A stretch of 64,000 nt of DNA, taken from assembly GCA_963724645.1 (NCBI GenBank), contig CAVRVJ010000007.1, forward strand, positions 372,001 through 436,000. The letters are read 5' to 3'. Source of the DNA: CAVXSP01 sp963724645. GTDB lineage: Bacteria > Acidobacteriota > Vicinamibacteria > Vicinamibacterales > SCN-69-37. Shown piece by piece: positions 37,961 through 47,005 of the stretch. The stretch's first letter is position 1. Each line of letters starts with the position of its first letter. A program made the position numbers and the translations under genes. A model generated the notes under the pieces. The model did no database searches and was not told where the DNA came from. It worked only from the letters and a program-made list of their open reading frames with translations.

Positions 37961-38297
37961 GACGAGCCTCCTTGACGAGTGCCCGGGTCCGCGCGCATCG
38001 GGCGAAGGAGGTTCGTTGGAACCTTCGTACGTGATGAAACTCGTCAGGTGGACTCGGTCCTGCCCGCGGACTGGGGGCGCCCTGCGCGCCGATCGCGAGG
38101 ATACCACCTCGGCGCGCGGTCGCGGAACGCGTGACGGCCGCCGCGCCAGACCGTCCGCGGCGCCGAGCCAGGGAACGAACCGGTTTCGCCTCCCGATCGC
38201 TCCCGCACCGGGGCAGAATTCGTCCGAACCCACAACCAGCCGGTTGTAATATCTGCGGACGACACAGGTCTGGAGTGCTTCCGGGAGGTTCATCATC

Positions 38298-40059
38298 ATG
38301 GCCCATTCAATCCGACGCGATGCATCGGCGAGGAAGGGAACTCCATCCCCGAGGCGCACGGCGGCGCCGGCCGCCAAAGCCGCGGGCACCGCACAGCGAG
38401 CGAAGCCTTCGTCGCGTCGTGCGCGCGCCATAGCAGGGATCAAGTCCCGGGCCGGCGCGCGAACCGAGTACCGTATCTACCCGAGCATCGGCATTGCCCG
38501 CGTCGGCAACAGCAAGGAGGGGTTTTTCCTTGGGCCGGAGGCCCCCGGCATCGCGCCGGAGGGTCCATTTCGCGGCGCGGATGGCATCAAGCCCCAGGGA
38601 GCCCGGTTTCGAATCTATCGTCTCGACATCGACAGGAACGAGAACGAAACGGTGATCGCGGAGATCGTCCCAACGAAATCGATCCAGATCACGTGGGCCG
38701 TGCGGCTCGCGAACCGCAAGGCGGCGGGCGCGAAGATCTTGGATACGCTCGGTCGGAAGCCGCAGCCCGGCCTTCGCAACACGGGCTTCAACCGCAAGAA
38801 GCTCGTCATTGCCGGTGAAGGCTCAATCGAAGGGTCCAACGCCGTCGGTTCGCCGCTGACCGGTTCGATCGAGTTCGCGCAAGGCAACGTCCGAAGGGCA
38901 CATCGTTCGCGACATCAACCTCGCGACGCTGCGCACCGACGCGAACGGACGGCTCGTGGTGGTTGGCGGACCGGGAACGTCGGGGTCGCCGTTCGATTCG
39001 CCCCTTCCGTCCTTCGCTGACAACGACGGATGGTACGACAGCGTCTCGGACGGGCCAGTGACCGCGACCCTCATCATCGATGGCCAGGCACAGCCGGTGA
39101 TTCCGGCATGGGTCGTGGTGACGGTGCCGCGGTACGCGCCGGAGGTCTACGGAATCGTGACCTGGTACGATCAAGCGGTCGCCATGGCGCGGACGAGCGA
39201 CGATGGCACCGTCAATCCGCCGCGCACCACCTCGTTTACCCGCGACCTGTACCCGGTCTTGAAGCGCGCGGACGGACTGCACTGGGTTCACCGTGGCACC
39301 CACGGAGGTGCCCAGCGTCCGCTGTCAGACGACGCACGGATACAGGAATTGCAGAACAGCCAGCCGGCTCGAGCGGGGCTGCTCGCCAAGCTCACGCCCC
39401 TCAACCGCGAGGCGACCGGCCCTGAGGTACGGCCCCAGATGCCGAATGGTGCCGGTTTCCAGATGCCCCTGCTCTATAGCGGTGCCAACCCCGATCCGAA
39501 GGGCCCGACGTGGGCGTACCTGTCGCTGACCTGGTATCAGATGGCGCACTTTCAGAACTGGGTCGCCGGCAACTTCGACGCGGATTGGCCGGGCCATGAG
39601 CCAGCACCGAAGGCGTTCGACCAGATCCCGTTGCCTGATCAGCCCCATGCCCTCAGTGAGGCCGCGCTCGACGCGTGCATCGGTGGCCCATTTTTCCCCG
39701 GGATCGAGGGCACGTACGACATCGCCCGGCTCGCCACCTATCACGCGGAACCGCATCTGCGACGGGATTTCCGGATCAACCTCGAGCACCCGGCGGGCTT
39801 CCTCACGGAGAAGATGGCGCTGCCCTGGCAGGCGGACTACGCCGATTGCTCCGACTTCTGGTGGCCCTCGCAACGTCCCGTGCGCGTCACGAAGCAGGAT
39901 GGTACGGCCGACCGATGGGATCGCGGAATCAATGGCGTCGTGCGGGACGGCCATCTCAATATGGTGGATTTCTGGTCCAAGTTGGCCTTTGTGTTGAGGG
40001 ATGCGGCGTCCGGCAATTTTGCGGAGGTTGGACGACAGCCGATCAATGGCGTTTCCTGA
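38298..40059 (+). CDS. lodA: LodA/GoxA-like CTQ-dependent amino-acid oxidase (frameshifted)
   Basis: About 586 aa after removing one extra C at about 38891. The first frame has a basic Ala-rich leader and the family start YRIYPSIGIARVGNS with FFLGPEAPG. The second frame continues EGHIVRDINLATLRTDANGR, WYDSVSDGPVTATL, TWYDQAVAM and SLTWYQMAHFQNWVAGNF. The C-terminal core has DACIGGPFFPGIEGTYD with the Cys, and MALPWQADYADC with the Trp 50 residues later, the two residues expected to form cysteine tryptophylquinone. Known members oxidise lysine (epsilon) or glycine and release ammonia and hydrogen peroxide. The LodB partner overlaps by 14 bases. GGAGG precedes the ATG. Substrate unknown. Confidence 0.87.
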
Positions 40060-41359
40060 TACCGAGGCGGCGGTCCTTGTTGTCGGAGGGGGACCGGCGG
40101 GACTTGCCACGGCGAGCGCCCTGGCACGAATGGGTCTGGGTGTCTCGGTGGTCGAGCGCAGCGACTACCGCGACATTCGCATCGGGGAGCACATTGCCCC
40201 GGCGACGCTTCACTATTTGCGTGCGATGGGCTTTCCGGCGCCCGACGGCGAGGACGCGCACCAGTGTAGCTCCGGGGTCGATGCCTGGTGGGGCGGTTCG
40301 ACCGCCAGCCACATGGACTACGTCTTTCACCCCGCCGGGCGCGGTTTCAATCTCTCGCGCCCCCTGTTCGATGCCGCGCTCGCCGAGAAATGTCGTGAGG
40401 ACGGAGCGGCGATTCTTACGCCGGCGCGCCTGGTCCGTGCCGATTGGAAGAGGAGTCGTTGGGTGGTCGAGGTGAACCGTGGCGATCAGGCTCACGTCTT
40501 GCAGCCGCGGTTCATCGTTGACGCGACCGGGCGATCGGCCGCGTTTGCCCGCGCCCATGGGTCGTGCATGCATGGCGAGGACCGGCAGATTGCCCTCGTG
40601 GCCGTGGGTTGCGACAGGAAAGACCCCGACCCAAGCGGTGGACGCGTCCTGATCGAAGCCGCCGAAGCCGGGTGGTGGTATTTCGCGCCCTTGAGCGCCG
40701 GGCGATGCGTGTGCATGTTCGTCACGGATGCCGATCTGCTCCCCAGCCGCGCGAAAACGCGTCTTCCGCTGTGGTGGAAACAGCAGGTCCAATGTACGAG
40801 TCACGTTCGGAATCGTGTTGCGCAGTACCGCCGGTTGGCCGATCCGATCGTCCGCTGCGCGCGGTCACAACGGCTCGACAGTTTCGCGGGCATCGGGTGG
40901 TGTGCGGTCGGAGATGCCGCGATGGCGTTCGATCCCCTGTCGTCGCGGGGAATCGGAAAATCCGTCGAGCAGGGCCATCGGGCCGCACACGCCATCGCCG
41001 GGCATTTGTCAGGCGATCGCGATGCGCTGCGAGATTACGGCAATGTCTTGGAGGAGGAGCACAGGGATTACCGTCGCACCCGCGTGAGCTACTACAACAT
41101 CGAACGACGTTGGCCGGGCGCCGAATTCTGGCAACGTCGGCAAACGACGACCGGAGAATGGGGCGGTGAGGGACTCCGGCGTGTTCAATCCGTTCTGAAC
41201 GTGAGTGCTGCGTCACCACCCGTCAAATCGGCCAGAAGGGCGCGGCGCCGGCCGCGACTCGGCGAGTGTTGCGATCATGAGGCCGCCGCGGCTGAAGCCG
41301 AAATGTTATGCCGTAGAGCGATCATCGTCGTCACATGTGACATAGGGAACGCACCATGA
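40046..41359 (+). CDS. lodB: LodB-like FAD-dependent enzyme for CTQ formation
   Basis: About 437 aa from the ATG at 40046, inside the lodA 3' end. The FAD-binding motif is VVGGGPAGLATASALARMG with VVERSDY after it; GDAAMAFDPLSSRGIGKSVE is the second FAD motif in the form seen in flavin-dependent halogenase/hydroxylase-like proteins, including LodB. In known systems LodB-type proteins are needed to build the quinone cofactor of LodA. The last 60 residues (Arg/Ala/Cys-rich after VQSVLNVSAA) are unlike the family and could be translated past a hidden frameshift. The stop overlaps the next gene start (ATGA). Confidence 0.85.
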   Translation: MAFPDTEAAVLVVGGGPAGLATASALARMGLGVSVVERSDYRDIRIGEHIAPATLHYLRAMGFPAPDGEDAHQCSSGVDAWWGGSTASHMDYVFHPAGRGFNLSRPLFDAALAEKCREDGAAILTPARLVRADWKRSRWVVEVNRGDQAHVLQPRFIVDATGRSAAFARAHGSCMHGEDRQIALVAVGCDRKDPDPSGGRVLIEAAEAGWWYFAPLSAGRCVCMFVTDADLLPSRAKTRLPLWWKQQVQCTSHVRNRVAQYRRLADPIVRCARSQRLDSFAGIGWCAVGDAAMAFDPLSSRGIGKSVEQGHRAAHAIAGHLSGDRDALRDYGNVLEEEHRDYRRTRVSYYNIERRWPGAEFWQRRQTTTGEWGGEGLRRVQSVLNVSAASPPVKSARRARRRPRLGECCDHEAAAAEAEMLCRRAIIVVTCDIGNAP

Positions 41360-42681
41360 GACGACCGGGAACGACACACCTGCGCCTGTGGCCAGGGCTT
41401 GTCCTTGTCGCGGCCGCTACTCTTGGGGCGCTACCCCCGCGCGCGACCGCGAGGACGGCCGGCCAGTCCGGCGCGCCCCGACCCACGATGAAAGCCATTC
41501 GATTTGGAACGCTCGTGAATGCGACCGGCAGCACCATCTCGGATGCCGTGATCGTCGTCGAGGGCGACCGCATCATGAGCGTCGGCGAGGGTAACGGCGC
41601 CGTGCCGCGCGGCGCCGAGCTCATCGATCTCCGCCGCTACACCGGAATTCCTGGCCTCATCGATCTGCACACCCACATGACGTACGGATGGGATCCGGCG
41701 TCAGGAACGAAGCCGCTCAGCCAGGGCAGGCGGGACCCGGCGGTCGTGATGGCGCTCACGCTCGAGAACGCACGCCGCACGCTCGAGACCGGCGTGACCA
41801 CGGTGCGCGACCTCGGCGCGCAAGGCGGTGTCGACTACTCGATACGCGATCAGATCAACGCGGGCGAGAAGATCGGGCCGCGGATGTTCGTCGCGGGCCA
41901 GGGCATTTCGGCGAGTCCGGCGAATCCCGCCGATAGGGCAGGACGCCTCAGCGCGCTGGCGCAGCAGGCGGAGACTCGAATCAAGGCCGGCTCCGATTGG
42001 GTCAAGGTCTACGGCTCACGTGGGAGCTATCAGAGCGTCGACACCACGCAGACGCTGACGTTCGAGGAAATGAAAGCGATTGTCGATGCCGCGCACGCCC
42101 TGAATCACCCGGTCGCGATTCATTCATACGGCCCGTCAGGCGTGAAGGACGCGGTCCGGGCCGGGGCCGATTCAGTGGAGCACGGCATCGATCTGGACGA
42201 CGAGACCATCGCCGACATGGCCAAGCGAGGCACCGTCTGGGTACCGACGGTCGATCACAATCGCTACTACGTCGAGGCGAAGGACGAATTCGGCTTTGCC
42301 CCCGAGACGATCGGGCCGCTCCAGCAGTACATCGTCAAGAATCTCGAATCCATCAAGCGCGCGTTCAAGGCCGGCGTGACGATCGGGATGGGCTCCGACG
42401 CCGTTTTCTCGATGTTCGGCCAGAATACGCGCGAATTGGGCTGGATGATCAAGGCCGGGATGACGCCGGCGCAAGCGCTCGCCACCGCCACGACGATTCC
42501 GGCGGCCCTTCTTGGCCACCCGAGAGATCTCGGCGCCGTCGCGCCTGGCTACTTCGCCGACCTCGTCGCCGTCGAAGGCAACCCGTTGAAAGATATTGGC
42601 GTGGTGATCAACAACGTGCGATGGGTGATGAAAGGCGGGGCGGTGGTTGTTGATAGGACAAGAGCGGGCAAGGCCAATTAG
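41356..42681 (+). CDS. Secreted amidohydrolase-family protein (imidazolonepropionase-like)
   Basis: A 441-aa protein with a signal peptide (LRLWPGLVLVAAATLGALPP). The metal-dependent hydrolase TIM barrel has HTHM in GIPGLIDLHTHMTYGWD, the bridging Lys region SDWVKVYGS, His in PVAIHSYG, His in SVEHGIDLDDE and the Asp in GSDAVFSMFG; it ends with the usual small beta domain (GYFADLVAVEGNPLKD). These enzymes cleave cyclic amides or dipeptides such as Xaa-Pro. It overlaps lodB by 4 bases, so it likely belongs to the lodAB operon. A functional link, for example releasing the amino acid that LodA oxidises, is an inference. Confidence 0.88.
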   Translation: MRRPGTTHLRLWPGLVLVAAATLGALPPRATARTAGQSGAPRPTMKAIRFGTLVNATGSTISDAVIVVEGDRIMSVGEGNGAVPRGAELIDLRRYTGIPGLIDLHTHMTYGWDPASGTKPLSQGRRDPAVVMALTLENARRTLETGVTTVRDLGAQGGVDYSIRDQINAGEKIGPRMFVAGQGISASPANPADRAGRLSALAQQAETRIKAGSDWVKVYGSRGSYQSVDTTQTLTFEEMKAIVDAAHALNHPVAIHSYGPSGVKDAVRAGADSVEHGIDLDDETIADMAKRGTVWVPTVDHNRYYVEAKDEFGFAPETIGPLQQYIVKNLESIKRAFKAGVTIGMGSDAVFSMFGQNTRELGWMIKAGMTPAQALATATTIPAALLGHPRDLGAVAPGYFADLVAVEGNPLKDIGVVINNVRWVMKGGAVVVDRTRAGKAN

Positions 42682-42731
42682 CGCGACTTGCGCTTCGACG
42701 AAAAGGCCGGGCTCAACGATTTGAGACACGG

Positions 42732-42765
42732 CGTCGGGCGGCATAACCAGGCGTTGCGCCCGACG
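42732..42765. repeat. 9-bp hairpin after the amidohydrolase gene
   Basis: CGTCGGGCG (42732-42740) pairs perfectly with CGCCCGACG (42757-42765) across a 16-base loop GCATAACCAGGCGTTG. It may terminate the lodAB-amidohydrolase operon. The remaining bases to 42884 hold nothing recognisable. Confidence 0.5.
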
Positions 42766-42884
42766 GCCGCCTCGGAATCATCTCCTCAACTTCTACGAGC
42801 GGGCCGCATGACGGGCTCGGCTACGTTGTGGAAGCGCCAAGTCGCGCGCACGCTCACGATCGCTGTCGGACTCGCTGCGCCGGT

Positions 42885-43992
42885 CTAAAGGCCAAACCAC
42901 TGGCCAAACCAGCCGCTCTCGGCGGTCCAGAATGTCGAATAAACGCGGTTGTCGCGCCCGGTGACGAACACGTCGATGATGTTGGGGTCGCGTGCTTGCG
43001 CGGTGACGCGCGATCCCGGTGGAACGGTGAAGCCGTCCGAGAAGCGGGCATCGCCCAGCCGGAACCACCGGTTTGACCAGCCGCTGCTGCCATCCCAGAA
43101 CGTGCTGTAGATGCCGCCGTCGCGTCCAGTGACGAACAGGTCAAGGTGGGTCGCGAAGCGCGAAATCGCGGTCACCGGCGACCCCGCCACCACGGTGAAA
43201 TTGTCCCAGAAGTGGTCGTCGCCAAGCCGGAACCAGTGGTTGTGCCAGCCACTACTGGCGTTCCAGAACGTGCTGTAGATCGCGCCGTCGCGACCGCTGA
43301 CGAACAGGTCAATCTGGTCGCGAAAGCGCGACAGCGCGGTCACCGGGGAGCCGGGCGGAACCGTGAACTGATCGCCGAAATTGACGTCGCCGAGCCAGAA
43401 CCAACGCCCGCTCCAGCCGGTGCTGGCGTCCCAGAAGGTGCTGTAGACATGGCCGTCACGCCCGCTCGCGAAAAGGTCGAGATGCTCCGGGAATCGCGAG
43501 ATGACCCCGATCGGCGTGCTCGGCGGGACGGTAAAATTGTCCGCGAAGCGGTTGTCGCCAAGCCGGAACCAGCGATTGAACCAGCCACCCGGCGCGTTCC
43601 AAAAGGTGCTGTAGACCCCGCCGTCGAACCCCGCGACGAATAGGTCGATCAGGTCGGGCGCGCGTGCCACGCTGGTCACCTGGCTGCCCAACGGGACCTT
43701 GAAGCCGTCGCCGAAATTGGTGTCGGCAAGCCGGAACCAGTTGTTCGGCCAGCCGCCATTGGCATCCCAAAAGGTCGAATAGACGGCCGCGTCGCGTCCG
43801 ACGGCGAACAAATCCAAATGGTCGGGAAAGCGGCTGAGTACGCTGATCGGCGACCCGGGCGGGATCGTGAACTGATCGCCAAAGCGCGAGTCGGCGAGCC
43901 GGAACCAGCGGCCGAACCAGCCTCCAGCAGGGTTCCAGAAGGTCGAGTTGACGCTGCCATCGGAACCCACCGCGAACAGGTCGATCTGATCC
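42885..43992 (-). repeat. Tandem 168-bp repeats encoding propeller blades
   Basis: Six and a half tandem copies of a 168-bp unit (56 codons), clearly alike at DNA level (recurring GTGCTGTAGA and CGGAACCA segments on the plus strand). They suggest blade amplification by duplication. Confidence 0.75.
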
Positions 43993-45011
43993 CGCGACCG
44001 GCTGACACTCGCGACCGCCGCTGGTGCCAGACTGACAAATTGCTGCGAAAAATACAGGTCGACCTGCCCGGACCCGGCGGCATTACTGACGACGATGGCG
44101 TGCTGGCCGCAGTCGTTGACGCCAGCGAAGGCGCTGAAACCCGTGGCCAGCGCGGCGGTCGCGGTGTTGACACCGATCGCCCGCATGCTGGTCATCGAGG
44201 TCGCGGGATAGTCGCGGCACTCCTGCACCGTATAGGCCTCCAGCGTCAGCACCGGCATCACCAACTGGCCGGTCACGTTTACCGACAGATTCGTGTCGGG
44301 AAATCCGACGAATTCGCAGATCCAGAACGACCATGTCGCATGCAGGGACAGCAGCCGCATCACGCCGGTTAGCACCGTACCGGGTTGAACCTCGACGAGC
44401 GTCTGCGTGCGGAACGCGTCGCCGCTGCTGCTGACCAGCCAGCTCGCCAGCGCCCAGCTGTTGCCGCCGCCCGCGGGCGAATTGCCCCATTGCAAGACTG
44501 GCTGGAGGATCTGGGTCACCGGGTTATCCTGCAACCCGTTGAACAAATAGATCAGCTGGCCATCTTCGCGGCTGGGCTCGGGCGGCACCGTCCAGGTCGT
44601 GGTCATCGAGCGGATCACGTTGGCAGCGGATTCAACATAGGCGCCGTAGGTGATCCAGCCGCTGCCCAAGCCGGGCAACATCGGCGGCTCGAAATCGAGA
44701 ACCGGCGGCTCGACAAAGGTCTCGGTCTGCAGGTTGAAGCGTTTCAACCGCGTGCCGTCGTGGCGAACGGCCTCGCCAGGCTGGACCAGATGGATCATCG
44801 CCTTGGGTCGGATGCCGCCCGGCGTGATCGCATACAGGCCAGTCGACAGCAGTTGCCGCGTCCGAGCCGCATCCGGCCGCAATTTGTGCGCAACGCTGAA
44901 TTGTCCAGCTGCATCGACGGCAACATACTGGTCGGGTCCGACGGTATGCACGTGATCCGGCGTTCGTGGACCGCCCGGCGTGTAGATCATGTCTTGCGGC
45001 GTCTTTGCCAT
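42885..45011 (-). CDS. Seven-bladed PLL-like lectin fused to an unclassified N-terminal domain
   Basis: About 708 aa from the ATG at 45011 (the frame continues upstream into unrelated sequence). Residues 1-330 form a beta-rich domain (ITYGAYVESAANVIRSMTTT, LIYLFNGLQD, GGGNSWALASWLV) that loosely recalls glutamic-peptidase/neprosin-like jelly-rolls; I cannot classify it. Residues about 340-708 are seven repeats of 56 residues built on DLFxxGRDGxVYSTFWD, GW, RWFRLGD, FTVPPGSPV and SRF, as in fucose-binding PLL/AFL propeller lectins. No signal peptide is seen, so the export route is unclear. It is flanked upstream by a transposase scar. Lectin specificity is inference. Confidence 0.75.
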   Translation of the reverse strand: MAKTPQDMIYTPGGPRTPDHVHTVGPDQYVAVDAAGQFSVAHKLRPDAARTRQLLSTGLYAITPGGIRPKAMIHLVQPGEAVRHDGTRLKRFNLQTETFVEPPVLDFEPPMLPGLGSGWITYGAYVESAANVIRSMTTTWTVPPEPSREDGQLIYLFNGLQDNPVTQILQPVLQWGNSPAGGGNSWALASWLVSSSGDAFRTQTLVEVQPGTVLTGVMRLLSLHATWSFWICEFVGFPDTNLSVNVTGQLVMPVLTLEAYTVQECRDYPATSMTSMRAIGVNTATAALATGFSAFAGVNDCGQHAIVVSNAAGSGQVDLYFSQQFVSLAPAAVASVSRSRDQIDLFAVGSDGSVNSTFWNPAGGWFGRWFRLADSRFGDQFTIPPGSPISVLSRFPDHLDLFAVGRDAAVYSTFWDANGGWPNNWFRLADTNFGDGFKVPLGSQVTSVARAPDLIDLFVAGFDGGVYSTFWNAPGGWFNRWFRLGDNRFADNFTVPPSTPIGVISRFPEHLDLFASGRDGHVYSTFWDASTGWSGRWFWLGDVNFGDQFTVPPGSPVTALSRFRDQIDLFVSGRDGAIYSTFWNASSGWHNHWFRLGDDHFWDNFTVVAGSPVTAISRFATHLDLFVTGRDGGIYSTFWDGSSGWSNRWFRLGDARFSDGFTVPPGSRVTAQARDPNIIDVFVTGRDNRVYSTFWTAESGWFGQWFGL

Positions 45012-45183
45012 GGCCTTGACTCTTTCGTTTTCAACAGGGACGTCCGCGGCGCGACTGGGGTGTCGTGAGCATATCTCAACCTGGGCTGGCGCCTCCTTGC
45101 CGTCGAGGATCGCCTGATACGGTGTCCGGCCTTGCGATGCGTGACCTGGTTGATCGTCACGTAGAACTCGAACCCGTCGACAG

Positions 45184-45372
45184 ATGGTCTCGGCCATCAC
45201 TCACCGGCTGTGTCGATTGATCTGGAAGATCCTGCACGAGCGTGTGCGTTACGAAGAGCGTGGGCCGTCCGTCAGCGCCGAGGCGAAGAAGGTGCGGGCG
45301 CGCAAGATGATCCGCGAACTCCGCAACCTCGGCTACCGCGTGGAACTGATCACTCCGGCTCCGTCAGCGTGA
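45184..45372 (+). pseudogene. C-terminal fragment of an IS110-like transposase
   Basis: The frame encodes ITHRLCRLIWKILHERVRYE, then EERGPSVSAEAKKVRARKMI and RELRNLGYRVEL, which resembles the extreme C-terminus of IS110/IS116-type transposases. No catalytic DEDD part remains upstream; the sequence instead turns into the leader of the lectin-like gene on the opposite strand. It is a 5'-truncated scar. The family call rests on pattern memory and should be searched. Confidence 0.55.
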
Positions 45373-45413
45373 GTGATTTTCGACCCTGGCTCATTCGCGA
45401 GGCAGCCTGACGC

Positions 45414-45453
45414 TTGACATGCAGTCCGCATGCGAGCATGCTCATCGCATGTC
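45414..45453 (+). promoter_or_regulatory. Palindromic operator overlapping the toxin-antitoxin promoter
   Basis: Two nested dyads share one centre at 45434.5: GACATGC (45416-45422) with GCATGTC (45447-45453), and GCATGC (45428-45433) with GCATGC (45436-45441). The -35-like TTGACA (45414-45419) overlaps the left half-site and the antitoxin ATG (45449) lies in the right one, so the transcript is probably leaderless. This fits autorepression by the RHH antitoxin or the toxin-antitoxin complex. Confidence 0.75.
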
Positions 45454-45679
45454 CAAAATGGTCCAAATCCGCAATGTGCCGGACGCACTGCACCGAAAAC
45501 TCAAGAGCCGGGCGGCAGACTCAGGACAGACGCTCTCCGACTTTCTCCTGGCCGAACTTGAACGTCTGGCGGCGCGACCGACGCGCGACGAGATGCTGAC
45601 CCGAATCCACAGTCGAAAGCGCGTGACGTTGAAGACGCCGGCCGCGGTGGTCATCCGGGAGGAGCGCGAGTCGGCGTGA
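45449..45679 (+). CDS. FitA/VapB-like ribbon-helix-helix antitoxin
   Basis: A 76-aa protein with an N-terminal ribbon-helix-helix DNA-binding fold of the FitA type (MVQIRNVPDALHRKLKSRAA, then SGQTLSDFLLAELERLA) and a basic C-terminal tail that would wrap the toxin. The ATG at 45449 is used because the family begins MxxxIRNVP and because it coincides with the operator. It overlaps the toxin gene by 4 bases (GTGA), the usual coupling in VapBC-type modules. It should repress its own promoter and neutralise the PIN toxin. Confidence 0.9.
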   Translation: MSKMVQIRNVPDALHRKLKSRAADSGQTLSDFLLAELERLAARPTRDEMLTRIHSRKRVTLKTPAAVVIREERESA

Positions 45680-46071
45680 TCGTCGTCGACGCCTCGGCTC
45701 TCCTCGAATTTCTGCTGCAGACTCCGCTTGGCACCAGGGTCGAGGCCCGCCTCTTTCGAGACCAGGACGAGTTCCATTCGCCCCACCTGATGGACGTTGA
45801 AGTGACGCAGGGCCTCCGACGCCTCGTACGGAGCGGGGAGGTGTCAGCTGACCGAGCGGCCGACGCGATTGCGGATCTCGCCGACTTCGATCTCCACCGT
45901 CACCCCCATCTCGACCTCCTGACTCGCGCGTGGAAGCTGCGGGAGAACGTCACGGCGTACGACGCTATGTACATCGCCCTGGCCGAAGCGCTCGATGCGC
46001 CGATCGTCACCTGCGACGCGCCGCTAGGCAGAGCGCCAGGTCACCGGGCGCACATCGAAGTGATTGAGTGA
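45676..46071 (+). CDS. VapC/FitB-like PIN-domain toxin
   Basis: A 131-aa PIN-domain ribonuclease. The acidic metal-binding residues are in place: Asp in IVVDASALLEFLL, Glu in HLMDVEVTQGLRRL, Asp in NVTAYDAMYIALAE and Asp in PIVTCDAPLG. It begins with GTG overlapping the antitoxin stop. VapC toxins cleave tRNA or rRNA when the antitoxin is degraded. Full length and apparently intact, unlike several neighbours. Confidence 0.93.
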   Translation: MIVVDASALLEFLLQTPLGTRVEARLFRDQDEFHSPHLMDVEVTQGLRRLVRSGEVSADRAADAIADLADFDLHRHPHLDLLTRAWKLRENVTAYDAMYIALAEALDAPIVTCDAPLGRAPGHRAHIEVIE

Positions 46072-46308
46072 CGTGTTCAAACAAGCGAGGATCTTCGGCG
46101 TAATTGTGCCGACATCTTTGCGGGTGTGGCTGCCCGCGCTGAAACGCCAACAGGCCCGGCGAACGAAGCGGTAGGGTTCTGAGACGTCCGGTGACACTCC
46201 GGCTCTCGTTTTCCGATGCCCTCGTGGGGCTGGGGCGAAACTGAAGGGACGCACGTCGACGGCTAGGCTTGGACACGTAAGATTACGGCTCGAGGAAAGG
46301 GCCATCAT

Positions 46309-46845
46309 GTGACCCTTGATGACGCGGTCGCGCTCATCCGCGGCATGCCGGTGCCCTCAGCAGCCTCGACGTGGGCCGATCTTGGTTGCGGCGACGGCAC
46401 CTTCACGCGAGCGCTCGCGACCCTGCTGCCGGCTGGCAGCGTGATTCACGCCATGGATCGCAACGCCTTGGCGATGCGCAGAATTCCGCGCGCGCTAGCG
46501 GGCACCACGATCGTCACGCACGTTGGCGATTTCACGGTCACGCCGTGGCCGTTCGACCTCGTCGACGGCGTGTTGCTCGCGAACTCGCTACACTACGTAC
46601 ACGACCAGCCGGCGTTCATCCGCGCGTGCGCGCCGGCGATGACGCCCTCGCGGCGGTTTCTCATCGTCGAGTACGACACGGATCGGCCAAATCGTTGGGT
46701 CCCGTTTCCGCTCAGCCGGCGCGCTCTCGAACGCGCCTTCAGCGATGCCGGCTATCAATCGGTCACGTTTCTCGGCTCGCGACCGTCAATCTACCAGCGG
46801 GCGCCGATCTATGCCGCGATGGTGACGTCCGCGCCATCCCAGTGA
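46309..46845 (+). CDS. Class I SAM-dependent methyltransferase
   Basis: A 178-aa small methyltransferase. Motif I is WADLGCGDGTFTRALATLL, followed by VIHAMDRNALAMRRIP (acidic residue contacting the SAM ribose), VTHVGDFTVTPWPFDLVDGV and a LLANSLHYVHDQPAF motif-IV region. Start is GTG at 46309 with AGGAAAGG upstream. The preceding gap 46072-46308 holds no recognisable gene. Substrate unknown. Confidence 0.88.
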   Translation: MTLDDAVALIRGMPVPSAASTWADLGCGDGTFTRALATLLPAGSVIHAMDRNALAMRRIPRALAGTTIVTHVGDFTVTPWPFDLVDGVLLANSLHYVHDQPAFIRACAPAMTPSRRFLIVEYDTDRPNRWVPFPLSRRALERAFSDAGYQSVTFLGSRPSIYQRAPIYAAMVTSAPSQ

Positions 46846-47005
46846 GCGTGAAGGGTTCAGAAATTCCGTCATGCCGCCAGAACATACTCGCGAACAACAC
46901 CGCCGAGACGATCGCGACGCAGGATACGAGCGTCTGCCAATGCGGTTGACGTCGCCGACTGCGCTTGCTGGGGCGGCGTGACGTGACTATGGCCAGTGGC
47001 GTTCT

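Noticed and set aside
42732..42780. Half of an integron attC-like site (GCATAAC ... GGCGTTG ... GACGG)
   Set aside because: The complementary 3' half (GTTATGC) is missing and no cassette or integrase is near; the short stem is better read as an operon-end hairpin.
46072..46308. Minus-strand frames in the gap before the methyltransferase gene
   Set aside because: Pro/Arg/Ser-rich, no start signals, no recognisable motif; treated as empty.
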